Notes: generated by a model not told the origin, from the sequence alone. A DNA stretch of 64,000 nt from Nocardia altamirensis NBRC 108246 (GCF_001612685.1 NZ_BDAY01000005.1:186001-250000), one strand, 5' to 3'; positions 25,960-34,694 are shown, counted from the first letter of the stretch. Program-made: numbers and translations.

Positions 25960-26906
25960 CCACGCACCCCCACCGGCACCGCGACCGACAGTTCACCCGA
26001 ACGCACCAGCACGGGCAGTGGTTCCAGATGTCCGTCACCGTCGACTCGTGCGCCGGCATGCACCGCATCGAAATGCGCGTGGCAGGTCGGGCAGCGCAGC
26101 ACCGCGTCTCCGACCGGATGGCCCATGCGCCGGTGCAGCGCGGCGCCTGCGAGCGAGTTGTCGCACGCCGGACAGTGATCCCGGTAGGCGAACAGGTTGT
26201 CGCCGACGCGGCAGGCCAGCACCACCAGTCCGGCGATCGAGAAACCGCCCACCTCACCGGGTTGCAGCTCGGCCAACTCCGGTACTGCCACCCAGCTGCC
26301 CGCGGGTTGGTCGGGCGGTGTGGCGTGCACGCGGGAGAACAGCGAGTCGGCGGAGAACAGACTCGCCGACTCCGCCTGAGCCGCAGCCACTTCGATGGAC
26401 ACGATTTCCGGCGCGGCGGCCCGCACCGCGTCCTCGACAGCCAGCTCCAGCGTCACCGACGACGAGGGACAGGTCTTGCAGCTGCCCGAAAGCTCCAGCC
26501 GGACAACGCCGTCGGCGACGCCGAGCAACGCCACGTCGCCGCCGTGCGACCCGAGATAGGGGCGCACGGTGTCCAACGCGGTCCGCACCCGGGTGTGCAC
26601 GTCGTGCGGGTGCAACCCGTGCACGAGCAGCAGGCTCGCCACCAGGTCGTCGCGCGCGAGCCGATCGATCGCGGCGCTGTCGGCATCGAGCAAGCGCAGC
26701 ACCCGCTGCAGCCCGGCGCCGTACAGCTCCGCGACCTCACGCACCAGCTGCTCGGCCCGCTCGCGGGCAACGGCACCGCCCGCCGCACTCGCGTCCAGCA
26801 GCGTCTCGATCCGTTCACCCGCTGTACGCCAACGGGTCTCGTCATCAAGGGCGGTGTCGGTGCTCGCTGTGTCTTCGTGGTCTCCCTGGCGATCGTCCAC
26901 TGTCAT
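25956..26906 (-). CDS. NifU-like / Rieske-like fusion protein of the hydrogenase locus
   Basis: 316 residues. Residues about 25-100 are helical; residues about 105-175 are a NifU C-terminal domain with the CxxC of GSCKTCPSSSVTLE, which can hold or transfer a 4Fe-4S cluster. Residues about 205-316 look like a Rieske ferredoxin fold with HCPACDNSL and CPTCHAHFD. Rieske clusters normally use C-x-H plus C-x-x-H; here the first pair reads C-x-x-C and the second includes C-P-T-C-H, so the cluster type is open. It lies 27 bases after the large subunit gene and probably serves as electron carrier or cluster donor. Confidence 0.88.
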   Translation of the reverse strand: MTVDDRQGDHEDTASTDTALDDETRWRTAGERIETLLDASAAGGAVARERAEQLVREVAELYGAGLQRVLRLLDADSAAIDRLARDDLVASLLLVHGLHPHDVHTRVRTALDTVRPYLGSHGGDVALLGVADGVVRLELSGSCKTCPSSSVTLELAVEDAVRAAAPEIVSIEVAAAQAESASLFSADSLFSRVHATPPDQPAGSWVAVPELAELQPGEVGGFSIAGLVVLACRVGDNLFAYRDHCPACDNSLAGAALHRRMGHPVGDAVLRCPTCHAHFDAVHAGARVDGDGHLEPLPVLVRSGELSVAVPVGVRG

Positions 26907-26933
26907 CGCTCCGCCGCCTCGCTCGACCCGCCT

Positions 26934-28730
26934 TCACTCGCCGGTCAGCGTTTGGGTCGGTGAGTGCAGTTTCTCCAGCGTCTTGCCGTTGCCGAGATAC
27001 ATGTGCACACCACACGGCAGGCAGGGATCGAAGCTGCGCACGGTGCGCATGATGTCGATGCCCTTGAAGTGCTCGCGATCGTTCTCTTCGAAGATCGGCT
27101 GACCCTGCACCGCGTCCTCGTACGGACCAGGTGTCCCGAAGCTGTCCCGCGGGTTGGCATTCCACGGCGTCGGTGGATACGGGTGGTAGTTCGCGATCTT
27201 CCCGTCCCTGATCACCATGTGATGCGACAGCACGCCGCGCACCGCCTCGGTGAAGCCGCAGCCGATGCCCTCGTCGGGCACCTCGAACTTCTCCCAGGTC
27301 TTGGTGTGGCCCGCCCGGATCTCTTCGAGGGCCTTCTCGGCGAAGTGCAGCGCACAGCCCGCCGCGTAGGCCTGGAAGTAGGTGCGGGCACGGTTGCGTT
27401 CGATGGTGTTGCTGCCGTGCACCGGAATCTTCCATTCGAAGCTGGCCGGGCCCTTCAGCGCGGTCTTCGGCAGGTTGATCTGCACGCTGTGGCCGGTCGA
27501 CTTCACGTAACCGATGTCGACGAGCCGAGCCAGCGCCGTCGACCACAGCCGGGCGAGCGGGCCGCCGCCGGTGTCGAGGGCCAGATGATCTTTGCCGTCG
27601 AACCAGCGCGGCGACATGACCCAGCTGTACTTGTCGTCCATGTCGCGCTTCTGCGGCTTCGGGTTGGTGTGCTGATTCCATGGATGGCGCCGGTCGACCG
27701 GGTTGCCGAGCGGATCGGCCTTGACGAACATCTCCTGATCGGTCCAGTCGTCGTAATACGAACTGCCCAAAAGGATTCGGATGCCGAGGTTGATGTCGAC
27801 CAACGACGTGGTCACCAACTTGCCGTCGACGACGACGCCGGGGGTCACGAACATCTTGCGACCCCACTCCTCCATGTCCTTGTAGGCGAAGTTGCAGACG
27901 TCGGGATCCTGGAACGACCCCCAGCAGCCGAGCAGGGTGCGGCGCAGGCCGACCTGCTCGTAGCCGGGCAGTGCCTCGTAGAAGAAGTCGAACAGGTCGT
28001 CGTGCATCGGCACGACCTTCTTCATGAACTCGACGTAGCGCATCAGCCGCGACATGTAGTCGGTCATCAGCTGGATGGTCGCGACGGTGCCGACACCGCC
28101 GGGGTACAGCGTCGACGGATGCACATGCCTGCCTTCCATCAGGCAGAACATCTCGCGCGTGTACCGGCTGACTTGCAGTGCCTCCCGGTAGAACTCACCG
28201 GTGAACGGGTTGAGCGCACGCATGATGTCGGCGACGGTCCGGTAGCCGTGCTCGTTGGAGTGCGGCGCGAGAGTCTTCTCCGCCTGGGCCAGCACACCGG
28301 GATTGGTCTCGGCGACCATCTTTTCGCAGAAGTCGACCCCGACCAGGTTCTCCTGGAAGATGTTGTGGTCGAACATGTACTCGGCGGCCTCGCCGAGGTT
28401 GACGATCCACTCGCCGAGATGCGGCGGCTTCACCCCGTAGGCCATGTTCTGGCAGTAGCACGAGCACGTCGCGTGGTTGTCACCGCAGATGCCGCAGATG
28501 CGGCTGGTGATGAAGTGCGCGTCGCGCGGGTCCTTGCCCTTCATGAAGATCGAGTAGCCGCGGAAGATGGACGAGGTGCTGTGGCACTCGACCACCTCGC
28601 GGTTCTCGAAGTCGATCTTGGTGTAGATACCCAGGCTGCCGACAATGCGCGTGATCGGATCCCAGGCCATCTCGACGAGGCTGTTGGGTTCGATCTTCTT
28701 GTGCGACGGCTCGGGGACGATGGCAGTCAT
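26934..28730 (-). CDS. hhyL: [NiFe]-hydrogenase large subunit, group 1h type
   Basis: 598 residues. The four nickel-binding Cys are present: C79 and C82 (SRICGICGDNHATC) and C570 and C573 (DPCLPCGVH). After the last His come 22 residues (MYLGNGKTLEKLHSPTQTL plus three more), the peptide cut off by the maturation protease. Together with the small subunit it oxidises H2. Long divergent insertions and NCBI-style similarity from memory place it with the actinobacterial high-affinity enzymes (group 1h, Hhy), which consume atmospheric H2 in starved cells. The gene follows the small subunit by 11 bases. Confidence 0.95.
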   Translation of the reverse strand: MTAIVPEPSHKKIEPNSLVEMAWDPITRIVGSLGIYTKIDFENREVVECHSTSSIFRGYSIFMKGKDPRDAHFITSRICGICGDNHATCSCYCQNMAYGVKPPHLGEWIVNLGEAAEYMFDHNIFQENLVGVDFCEKMVAETNPGVLAQAEKTLAPHSNEHGYRTVADIMRALNPFTGEFYREALQVSRYTREMFCLMEGRHVHPSTLYPGGVGTVATIQLMTDYMSRLMRYVEFMKKVVPMHDDLFDFFYEALPGYEQVGLRRTLLGCWGSFQDPDVCNFAYKDMEEWGRKMFVTPGVVVDGKLVTTSLVDINLGIRILLGSSYYDDWTDQEMFVKADPLGNPVDRRHPWNQHTNPKPQKRDMDDKYSWVMSPRWFDGKDHLALDTGGGPLARLWSTALARLVDIGYVKSTGHSVQINLPKTALKGPASFEWKIPVHGSNTIERNRARTYFQAYAAGCALHFAEKALEEIRAGHTKTWEKFEVPDEGIGCGFTEAVRGVLSHHMVIRDGKIANYHPYPPTPWNANPRDSFGTPGPYEDAVQGQPIFEENDREHFKGIDIMRTVRSFDPCLPCGVHMYLGNGKTLEKLHSPTQTLTGE

Positions 28731-28741
28731 CGAAGATCCTC

Positions 28742-29797
28742 CTACCAGGTGCGAGTGGCTCCCGTGGTCAGCTTCTCGCCCTTGTGCCGCCAGCGCGGCT
28801 CTTTGTCGACCGTGCGGCCGGTGATGTGTCGGAGACTGCGGATCATCGATCCGTAAAGTCCTGATGCGGCGGAAGACAACTTCCCGCCGGGCGGTTCATC
28901 CATGAAAGGCATGAACTTGTCGGGGAATCCGGGCATGGTGCAGCCGATGCAGATGCCGCCGACGTTCGGGCAGCCACCGACTCCGTTGATCCAACCCCGC
29001 TTGGGCACATTGCATTTGACGACCGGGCCCCAACAACCCAGTTTCACAATGCATTTCGGTGACCCGTACTCGGTCGCGAAATCACCCTGCTCGTAATAGC
29101 CTGCGCGGTCGCATCCTTCGTGCACCGTCGCGCCGAAGAGCCACTTGGGCCGAAGTGCCTCGTCGAGCGGAATCATCGGAGCCTGGCCGGTGGCCATGTA
29201 GAGCAGGTAGGTGAGGGTCTCCGACAGGTTGTCCGGCTGGATCGGGCAACCGGGCACGCAGACGATCGGGATGCCTGCCTTGCTCTTCCAGTCCCAGCCG
29301 AGATAGTCGGGCACGCCCATCGCTCCGGTCGGGTTACCGGCCATCGCGTGGATGCCGCCGTAGGTGGCGCAGGTGCCGACCGCGACAATCGCAGTTGCCT
29401 TGGGCGCCAACCGATCCAGCCATTCACTGGTGGTCATCGGCTGATTGGTGTCTGGGTTGTTGCCGAACCCGCACCAGTAGCCTTCGTCGTGCAGGTTCTC
29501 GTTCGGAATCGAGCCTTCCACGACAAGCACGAAGGGCTCGAGCTCGCCTCTGTCCGCCTTGAAGAACCACTCCAAGAAGTCATCGGCGCCGCCGGTCGGG
29601 CCGCACTCGAAATCGATCAGCGGCCAATGCACCGCGATTTTAGGTAACCCTGGTAGAGCACCGAGGGCAATTTCTTCGATACTTGGTTGGGTGGCGGCAG
29701 TCAACGCCACCGAGTCGCCGTCACAACTGAGACCAGCATTGATCCAGAGCACATGAATCAGAGTCTCTTCGGCTCGCACTGCTTCCTGAGTTGGCAT
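28742..29797 (-). CDS. hhyS: [NiFe]-hydrogenase small subunit, group 1h type
   Basis: 351 residues from ATG 29797, preceded by GGAAGGTGGC. There is no Tat signal peptide, as expected for this group. The proximal-cluster motif is Cys25-Asp-Gly-Asp28 (NAGLSCDGDS) instead of the standard C-x-x-C; the same Cys/Asp ligation is known from the oxygen-insensitive actinobacterial-type enzyme of Ralstonia eutropha. Other cluster ligands are visible in GTCATYGG, VPGCPIQPDN, HEGCDRAGYY, KLGCWGPVVKC, GGCPNVGGICIGC. It carries electrons from the NiFe site via three Fe-S clusters. Confidence 0.95.
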   Translation of the reverse strand: MPTQEAVRAEETLIHVLWINAGLSCDGDSVALTAATQPSIEEIALGALPGLPKIAVHWPLIDFECGPTGGADDFLEWFFKADRGELEPFVLVVEGSIPNENLHDEGYWCGFGNNPDTNQPMTTSEWLDRLAPKATAIVAVGTCATYGGIHAMAGNPTGAMGVPDYLGWDWKSKAGIPIVCVPGCPIQPDNLSETLTYLLYMATGQAPMIPLDEALRPKWLFGATVHEGCDRAGYYEQGDFATEYGSPKCIVKLGCWGPVVKCNVPKRGWINGVGGCPNVGGICIGCTMPGFPDKFMPFMDEPPGGKLSSAASGLYGSMIRSLRHITGRTVDKEPRWRHKGEKLTTGATRTW

Positions 29798-29862
29798 CGG
29801 GCTGCCACCTTCCACAGCGGATCAGGGGTGGGTCTCTCTGGGCTTGAAGAACGTCACCCTAC

Positions 29863-29878
29863 TGTGATCCTGATCACG
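29863..29878. promoter_or_regulatory. CRP/GlxR-like site ahead of the hydrogenase structural genes
   Basis: TGTGATCCTGATCACG fits TGTGA-N6-TCACA with one mismatch. It fills the right end of the 81-base gap between the hypB stop and the hhyS start, the only sizeable gap among the first genes of the operon. That suggests a second, cAMP/CRP-responsive promoter for hhyS onwards, consistent with induction of such hydrogenases on carbon limitation. Promoter hexamers are not clear. Confidence 0.55.
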
Positions 29879-30733
29879 TCAGTCTAAGCCTTGGCCGACG
29901 ACGCCCTCAAGGGTTGACGATTTCAGAGGATTCCGTTGCTCGAAAAGCCAGTTGTACCAATGATCTACGCCTTCACCAGTGGAAACCGACAGTGGCACAA
30001 GCTGTATGCCGGGGTTGACGGAAGCAGCAAATTCTCCGCACTTGTCCAGATCGAAATCGACGTACGGCAACAGGTCGATCTTGTTGACCAGCACCAATTC
30101 CGCGGCCGCGAACATGTGCGGATATTTCAGCGGCTTGTCGGTGCCCTCGGTCACCGAGATAACCACCACTTTGCCTTTTTCGCCGAGATCGAAAAGAGCA
30201 GGGCAGACCAAATTCCCGACATTCTCGACGAACAGGAGTGAGCCCGGTGCAGGCTGCAAAGTTTCCAGTGCGCGGTACATCATTTCGGCGTCGAGATGAC
30301 AGCCTGCGCCGGTATTGATCTGCACCACTGTGCATCCGGTCGCGTGGATGCGCTCGGCGTCGAGCAGCGTGGCCTGGTCGCCCTCGATCACCGCGACGGG
30401 GAGCGCGTCGCCCAGGTCGCGGATCGTCCGCTCCAGCAGCGAGGTCTTGCCTGCACCCGGCGAGCTCATCATGTTCAACGCGAGGATGTCGCGCTCGGCC
30501 AACCATTGCCGATTACGTTGTGCCAGTTGATCGTTCTTCGCGAGCACCTTCAGTTCCAGCGTCACCGTCTCGGTCGGCGGCAGGTGCACATGATCGGCGC
30601 CGGGACCGTGGTGGTGCTCATGCTGCTCGCCGTGCTGGTGGTGGTGCTGATGGTCGCCGTGCTCGTGACTGTGTCCGTGCGGAATACGGATCACGGCCGC
30701 TGCGTCGTCGCCACATCCACAGGTTGCGCACAT
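29879..30733 (-). CDS. hypB: Hydrogenase nickel-insertion GTPase HypB
   Basis: 284 residues. The N-terminus MCATCGCG is the high-affinity nickel site; residues 19-50 are a His-rich metal-storage stretch (about 16 His). The G domain has Walker A SSPGAGKTS, VIEGDQAT, NVGNLVCP and NKIDLLPY. It delivers nickel to the large subunit with HypA using GTP hydrolysis. It overlaps hypA by 43 bases, an unusually long overlap that ties their translation together. Confidence 0.97.
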   Translation of the reverse strand: MCATCGCGDDAAAVIRIPHGHSHEHGDHQHHHQHGEQHEHHHGPGADHVHLPPTETVTLELKVLAKNDQLAQRNRQWLAERDILALNMMSSPGAGKTSLLERTIRDLGDALPVAVIEGDQATLLDAERIHATGCTVVQINTGAGCHLDAEMMYRALETLQPAPGSLLFVENVGNLVCPALFDLGEKGKVVVISVTEGTDKPLKYPHMFAAAELVLVNKIDLLPYVDFDLDKCGEFAASVNPGIQLVPLSVSTGEGVDHWYNWLFEQRNPLKSSTLEGVVGQGLD

Positions 30734-31065
30734 GCTTCGCTCACTTCCATCGACCGGATGCGTAGGTCGCGTCCGGAAAGGATCTCGATGTCAGCGCTCC
30801 CACAACGACACAGCACAATCTGATCGGCCAGCGCGAATTCGGCGCCGCAGGACCGGCACTCGGCGGCGCCGGGTATTTGCTGGATGACAAGTCGCGCGCC
30901 TGCGGCGACCGTCCCTTCGGCAGCGAGTTCGAAGCAGAATTGCATTGCATCGGGCACCACCGCACACAGTGCGCCGACCTCGACGGTGACGCTGTGTACG
31001 GTCCGACCCGCCGCATGCTCACACACGGCGTCGATGACGCTCTGGGTGATGGCCATTTCGTGCAT
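30691..31065 (-). CDS. hypA: Hydrogenase nickel chaperone HypA
   Basis: 124 residues starting MHEMAITQSVIDAV; His2 is the nickel ligand and C-x-x-C pairs (CRSC and CRCG) hold the structural zinc. It hands nickel to the large subunit with HypB. It is the first gene of the hydrogenase operon; about 68 bases separate it from the end of the tetR gene on the same strand, enough for its own promoter. The C-terminus is about 10 residues longer than usual, the part that overlaps hypB. Confidence 0.96.
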   Translation of the reverse strand: MHEMAITQSVIDAVCEHAAGRTVHSVTVEVGALCAVVPDAMQFCFELAAEGTVAAGARLVIQQIPGAAECRSCGAEFALADQIVLCRCGSADIEILSGRDLRIRSMEVSEACAQPVDVATTQRP

Positions 31066-31133
31066 CGCGGTCTCGGATCATCGAGTAGGACCCCTTTCGA
31101 GGCTACCTCCGCGCCCGCGCTCGTCGCGGCGAA

Positions 31134-31781
31134 TCAGCGCTCCTGTTCGGTTCGGACAGCACGGATTCCGGCCAGGATGACGCGCAGGCCGAGCGCGAAT
31201 TCAGTGTCGTAGTCGACCTCGGTCAGGTCGACGACCAGGTGGGCGGTCCGCGGGTAACGCGCCGTATCGATGCCATCGGCCAGGCGTTCCCTGCGGTACG
31301 GGTTGGTGTCGTAGTCCGCGCCGGTGCGCGCCTGTTCTTCGATGACGAAGCCGACGGTGTAGTGCAGCATGATCGCGAACACGCGGCCGCCGTCGGCTAC
31401 CGAGAAGTCCGCGTCCTCCAGCGTGCGCAGCGCTAATTCCACTGTGCGCCACATGGCTTCGTCGTTGATGTAGGTGCCTGCGAAGACCTTCGCGCCGTCG
31501 CGATAGCGCAGCATCGACGTGCGCAGCCTGCCCGCGAGCTCGACCATCCAGTCCTGCCAGTCCACTCCGTGCCGCGGCGCCTCGACACCGTCGACGGCGG
31601 CGACGAAGACAGTTCTGGCCATCGCGTCGAGCAGTTCGCGCTTGTTCTTGACGTGCCAGTAGAGCGCGGGCGCTTGCACATCGAGCGCGGACGCGACCTT
31701 GCGCATGGTCAGTCCGTCGAGGCCGTTGTCGTCCAGCAGATCCAGCGCTGCCTGTGCGATGGCCTGGGTGTCGAGCTTCAC
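31134..31781 (-). CDS. TetR-family transcriptional repressor
   Basis: 215 residues from GTG 31781, which has AGGAGG 5 bases upstream. The HTH is at residues about 22-50 (LTMRKVASALDVQAPALYWHVKNK), close to tetracycline-repressor-type sequences, followed by a ligand-binding helical domain of the TetR_C type. It is divergent from the flavin monooxygenase, with palindromic operators between them, so it most likely controls that enzyme and itself. It also lies directly upstream of hypA on the same strand; read-through into the hydrogenase operon is possible but not shown. Confidence 0.9.
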   Translation of the reverse strand: MKLDTQAIAQAALDLLDDNGLDGLTMRKVASALDVQAPALYWHVKNKRELLDAMARTVFVAAVDGVEAPRHGVDWQDWMVELAGRLRTSMLRYRDGAKVFAGTYINDEAMWRTVELALRTLEDADFSVADGGRVFAIMLHYTVGFVIEEQARTGADYDTNPYRRERLADGIDTARYPRTAHLVVDLTEVDYDTEFALGLRVILAGIRAVRTEQER

Positions 31782-31813
31782 TGCCGCCTCCTGTGGGGGA
31801 ACCTCTTGACAGA

Positions 31814-31865
31814 CTAACAACGTTCAAGGTCTCCTTAACAATGTTAAATCACTTAACGCTGTTAA
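31814..31865. promoter_or_regulatory. TetR operator cluster between tetR and the monooxygenase
   Basis: Two clear palindromes, TTAACAATGTTAA (31835-31847) and TTAACGCTGTTAA (31853-31865), with centres 18 bases apart, plus a degenerate third CTAACAACGTTCA (31814-31826). They are nested in a larger 12-base inverted repeat (GTCTCCTTAACA paired with TGTTAAGGAGAC). The right arm of the last site runs into the AAGGAG ribosome site of the monooxygenase. Confidence 0.75.
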
Positions 31866-31875
31866 GGAGACGGTC

Positions 31876-33345
31876 ATGGAAAAGACCGAGGTGGTTGTCG
31901 CAGGCGCCGGACCGACCGGGCTGATGCTGGCCCACGAACTGCGGCTCGCAGGCATCGATGTGGTGCTCGTCGACGGCCTCGCCGCGCGCACCGGGGAGTC
32001 GCGCGCCGGCGGTGTCCATGCCCGCACGATGGAGATCTTCGATCAGCGCGGGCTGCTGGCACGCCTACGGCCCCAGGGCCGTCGGATGCAGGCGGGGCAT
32101 TTCGGTGCGCTGCCCTTGGATTTCAGTGACTTCGACACGCGCCACCCGTACATGCTCGCGGTGCTGCAGTCGGTCGTCGAACGCGAACTCGACCAGCGGG
32201 TAACCGAATTGGGGACAACGGTGCGATGGGGTGCACCGGTAGTCGGCTTCGCCCAAGACGCAACAGGTATCGAGGTCGAGATCGGCGGGCCGACAGGTAC
32301 CCGCACGATCCGGGCGTCCTATCTGGTCGGCTGCGACGGCGGGCGCAGTGCCGTACGCAAACTGGCCTGCCTCGGATTCTCCGGAACCGACGCGACCGCG
32401 ACCGGCATGCTCGCCGACGTGGAGCTGGCCGATCCGCCGGACGGACCGTTCTTCGGCCACCGCCGCGGGGCCGGTGACTATTCGGCGGTGCAATTCGAGC
32501 CGGGCTGGTACCGGCTGATCGTGCAACGGCACGATCTCGTGCCGGCACGAGGCGCGACACTGAGTTTCGACGACTTCCGTACGAACTACCGCGAGATCGC
32601 GGGCACCGACTTCGGCATGCACAGTCCCCGCTGGGTCGCCCACTACGGTGATGCCGCACGACAGGCCGACCGCTACCGGGACGGCAGGGTGTTCCTCGCA
32701 GGCGATGCCGCCCACATCCACTACCCCGCCGGCGGGCAGGGACTCAACCTCGGCGTCCAGGACGCGGTGAATCTCGGGTGGAAGTTGGCGATTGCCTTGC
32801 GGGGCAACGTCTCCGACGAGCTGCTCGACACCTACGAGTCCGAGCGGTGGCCGGTCGGCGCGCGCGTACTGCAGAACACGCGCGCACAGACCGCGCTGCA
32901 ACGACCTGGTCCGCACATGGATGCACTGCGCGAAACCATGGGCGACCTGATCGACATGGACGTGGTCCGGCAGCGGCTCGGGCTCATGATCACCGCCTTG
33001 GATATCCGCTACGACACCAAGGGTGAGCACCCACTGGCCGGGCGTCGAGTACCCGATGTCGATCTCAGCACCGAACACGGTGCGACCCGCGTTGCCGAAC
33101 TGCTGCGCACCGGGCGGCCGATCCTGTTGCGCCTCAACGGACATCAGCTGGGCTCGGCCGCCGGATCGCGGGTAGATGTCATCGATGCCAGCAGCACCCA
33201 GCGCTGGTCTGTGCCCGGGTTCGGCGAAATCCCGGTGCCTGCAGCAGTCCTCATTCGCCCGGACGGTTACGTAGCCTGGGCCGCAGCCCATTCCGACGAC
33301 ACCGGCCTCACCGAAGCACTGACCACCTGGTTCGGCACGGACTAG
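31876..33345 (+). CDS. Group A FAD monooxygenase, rifampicin-monooxygenase-like
   Basis: 489 residues with the three flavoprotein hydroxylase motifs: GAGPTG near residue 9 (FAD/ADP binding), CDGGRSAVRK near 155, and GRVFLAGDAAHIHYPAGGQG near 272. The C-terminal thioredoxin-like domain typical of phenol-hydroxylase relatives is present. Overall it resembles the Rox/RIFMO enzymes of Nocardia, which use NADPH and O2 to inactivate rifampicin, but the natural substrate cannot be read from the sequence. AAGGAG stands 6 bases before ATG 31876. Control by the divergent TetR protein is likely, in line with a drug- or aromatic-compound-induced enzyme. Confidence 0.85.
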   Translation: MEKTEVVVAGAGPTGLMLAHELRLAGIDVVLVDGLAARTGESRAGGVHARTMEIFDQRGLLARLRPQGRRMQAGHFGALPLDFSDFDTRHPYMLAVLQSVVERELDQRVTELGTTVRWGAPVVGFAQDATGIEVEIGGPTGTRTIRASYLVGCDGGRSAVRKLACLGFSGTDATATGMLADVELADPPDGPFFGHRRGAGDYSAVQFEPGWYRLIVQRHDLVPARGATLSFDDFRTNYREIAGTDFGMHSPRWVAHYGDAARQADRYRDGRVFLAGDAAHIHYPAGGQGLNLGVQDAVNLGWKLAIALRGNVSDELLDTYESERWPVGARVLQNTRAQTALQRPGPHMDALRETMGDLIDMDVVRQRLGLMITALDIRYDTKGEHPLAGRRVPDVDLSTEHGATRVAELLRTGRPILLRLNGHQLGSAAGSRVDVIDASSTQRWSVPGFGEIPVPAAVLIRPDGYVAWAAAHSDDTGLTEALTTWFGTD

Positions 33346-33474
33346 CGGAAGGAATCTCACGAATAGCGTGCTGGCCGGGCCCGACGTCATGGACGGGCTA
33401 CGCGGCGCGACCGAAGCCGGAAGCAGCTGGGCACTTCGCGGCACCGATCTCGCTTTGCCGCGGAGTGATCGACG

Positions 33475-33654
33475 TCAGGTCTGGTCGTCGATGGTGGCGA
33501 CGGCGGCGTTCTTCTGCACCGACTCGATGCCGTTCTTCGCCGCCGCCTTCGTCTCGTAGGCCTGGCTGGCGGCGATGACCTCGCCGTTCCCTGCCTTCAA
33601 CCGCCACCGGGTCTTCGCGGCCTTGTCGGTATACAGCTCGAACTTGGCGGCCAT
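33475..33654 (-). CDS. DUF1508 (YegP-like) small protein
   Basis: 59 residues: MAAKFELYTDKAAKTRWRLK, then AGNGEVIAASQAYETKAAAK and NGIESVQKNA. This is one complete DUF1508 unit (two are common in enterobacterial YegP); the fold is a small beta-beta-alpha. An AAGGTGAG ribosome site lies 7-8 bases upstream. It stands alone between the monooxygenase and the Ala-rich secreted protein. Function of the family is unknown. Confidence 0.88.
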   Translation of the reverse strand: MAAKFELYTDKAAKTRWRLKAGNGEVIAASQAYETKAAAKNGIESVQKNAAVATIDDQT

Positions 33655-33946
33655 GATCGTCTCACCTTTCCCTCGACCGGATAAAGCATCTCTCTGGTCG
33701 GGTAACCACCCAGCGTCGACTCAATCTGGAAGATCCACGGACACCTCCGCTCCGAATACCGCGATGTTCGCGGAATGCGAGTTGTCGGCACGCCGAGCCG
33801 ACGTCCGCCCACCCGAATCGGACAAATCATTGCCCTAAAGTAGCTACCCGTTCGAATAAATAGGTCCGCTACCTTCGGGCAGCGGCGCACTATGGGCAGT
33901 TTCTCGTTTGTTCTGGCATTGATCCATGACCATTACTGGAGGACTC
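33655..33946. other. Intergenic region between the DUF1508 gene and the Ala-rich gene
   Basis: 292 bases without a convincing gene. It contains one perfect palindrome, CCGCGATGTTCGCGG (33759-33773), a possible operator about 105 bases upstream of the DUF1508 start. An AT-richer patch (33830-33865, with GAATAAATAGG) could hold the promoter of the rightward gene. Confidence 0.5.
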
Positions 33947-34639
33947 GTGCTCGTTCCCCGTTCCGCACTCATTACCGCCACCGCGGCGACCGCACTGCTC
34001 ACCGTCTTCGGTGTGGCCGCGCCTGCTCTCGCCGACATCGCGTCGCCACTCGGCATCCACACCGTCGCCGAACCCGACACCAGCACCGACTCCACCGACT
34101 CCACAACCACCGCCACCTCCGATGCCGACGCCAAAGCCTTGATCACCCAGTCACAGGCAAGGGCCCGCAGCGCCGCCGAGCGCCTCGGGGTCATCGCCTC
34201 CGGTATCGAACAGTTCTCCGCCGCGGCGGCCTTGGCCGCCGAGGCCGCAGGCAAGGCCGCGAAGGACGCCACCGCTGCCGCTGACGAAGCCGAGAATGCG
34301 GATTCACCGGCGAAGGCCGCCACCTCGGCCGCGAAAGCCGCCCGTGCCGGCCTCACCGACGAAGACCTCGACAAAGCCGCTGCCCTCGGTGGTGCCGCCG
34401 CCACCGCCAAGCAGAACGCCGACGCCGGCGACAACATCACCGCGGCTCTCGTAGCCTCCGCCAACGCGGCACTCGCGGCCGACGAACTGGCAGACGATCC
34501 GACCAACGTCAAACTCGCGGATGTGGCCGCAGAGACCGAGAACGAAGCCGTCGCGGCTTGCCAGAAAGCCTTCAACGGCAACCCGGCCACCGAGAAGATC
34601 CCGACCATCGAAGAAATCAAGGCCGCGGCAAGCGAATAA
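33947..34639 (+). CDS. Alanine-rich exported protein
   Basis: 230 residues from GTG 33947, which has GGAGG just upstream; ATG 33926 is the alternative. A Sec signal (SALITATAATALLTVFGVAA) ends at a likely ALA-D cleavage site. The mature protein begins with a Ser/Thr-Asp-rich low-complexity segment (TSTDSTDSTTTATSD), then long Ala-rich amphipathic helices (AAAALAAEAAGKAAKDATAA) that should form a coiled coil. One Cys occurs near the C-terminus. No catalytic motif. Probably a secreted or wall-associated structural protein; function unknown. A strong terminator follows. Confidence 0.7.
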   Translation: MLVPRSALITATAATALLTVFGVAAPALADIASPLGIHTVAEPDTSTDSTDSTTTATSDADAKALITQSQARARSAAERLGVIASGIEQFSAAAALAAEAAGKAAKDATAAADEAENADSPAKAATSAAKAARAGLTDEDLDKAAALGGAAATAKQNADAGDNITAALVASANAALAADELADDPTNVKLADVAAETENEAVAACQKAFNGNPATEKIPTIEEIKAAASE

Positions 34640-34694
34640 TGATCTGCCAGTTCGCATGCCCACCGAAAAGCTCGACTGAAGCAGCATCGCCCGT

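Noticed and set aside
26964..28856. A 630-codon open frame opposite the hydrogenase large subunit
   Set aside because: It mirrors hhyL codon positions, and its product is His/Arg/Val-rich with no motif. The hydrogenase motifs on the other strand are unambiguous.
28742..29860. Possible loss of a Tat signal from the hydrogenase small subunit
   Set aside because: Upstream sequence gives no twin-Arg motif in any frame, and members of this hydrogenase group normally lack one.
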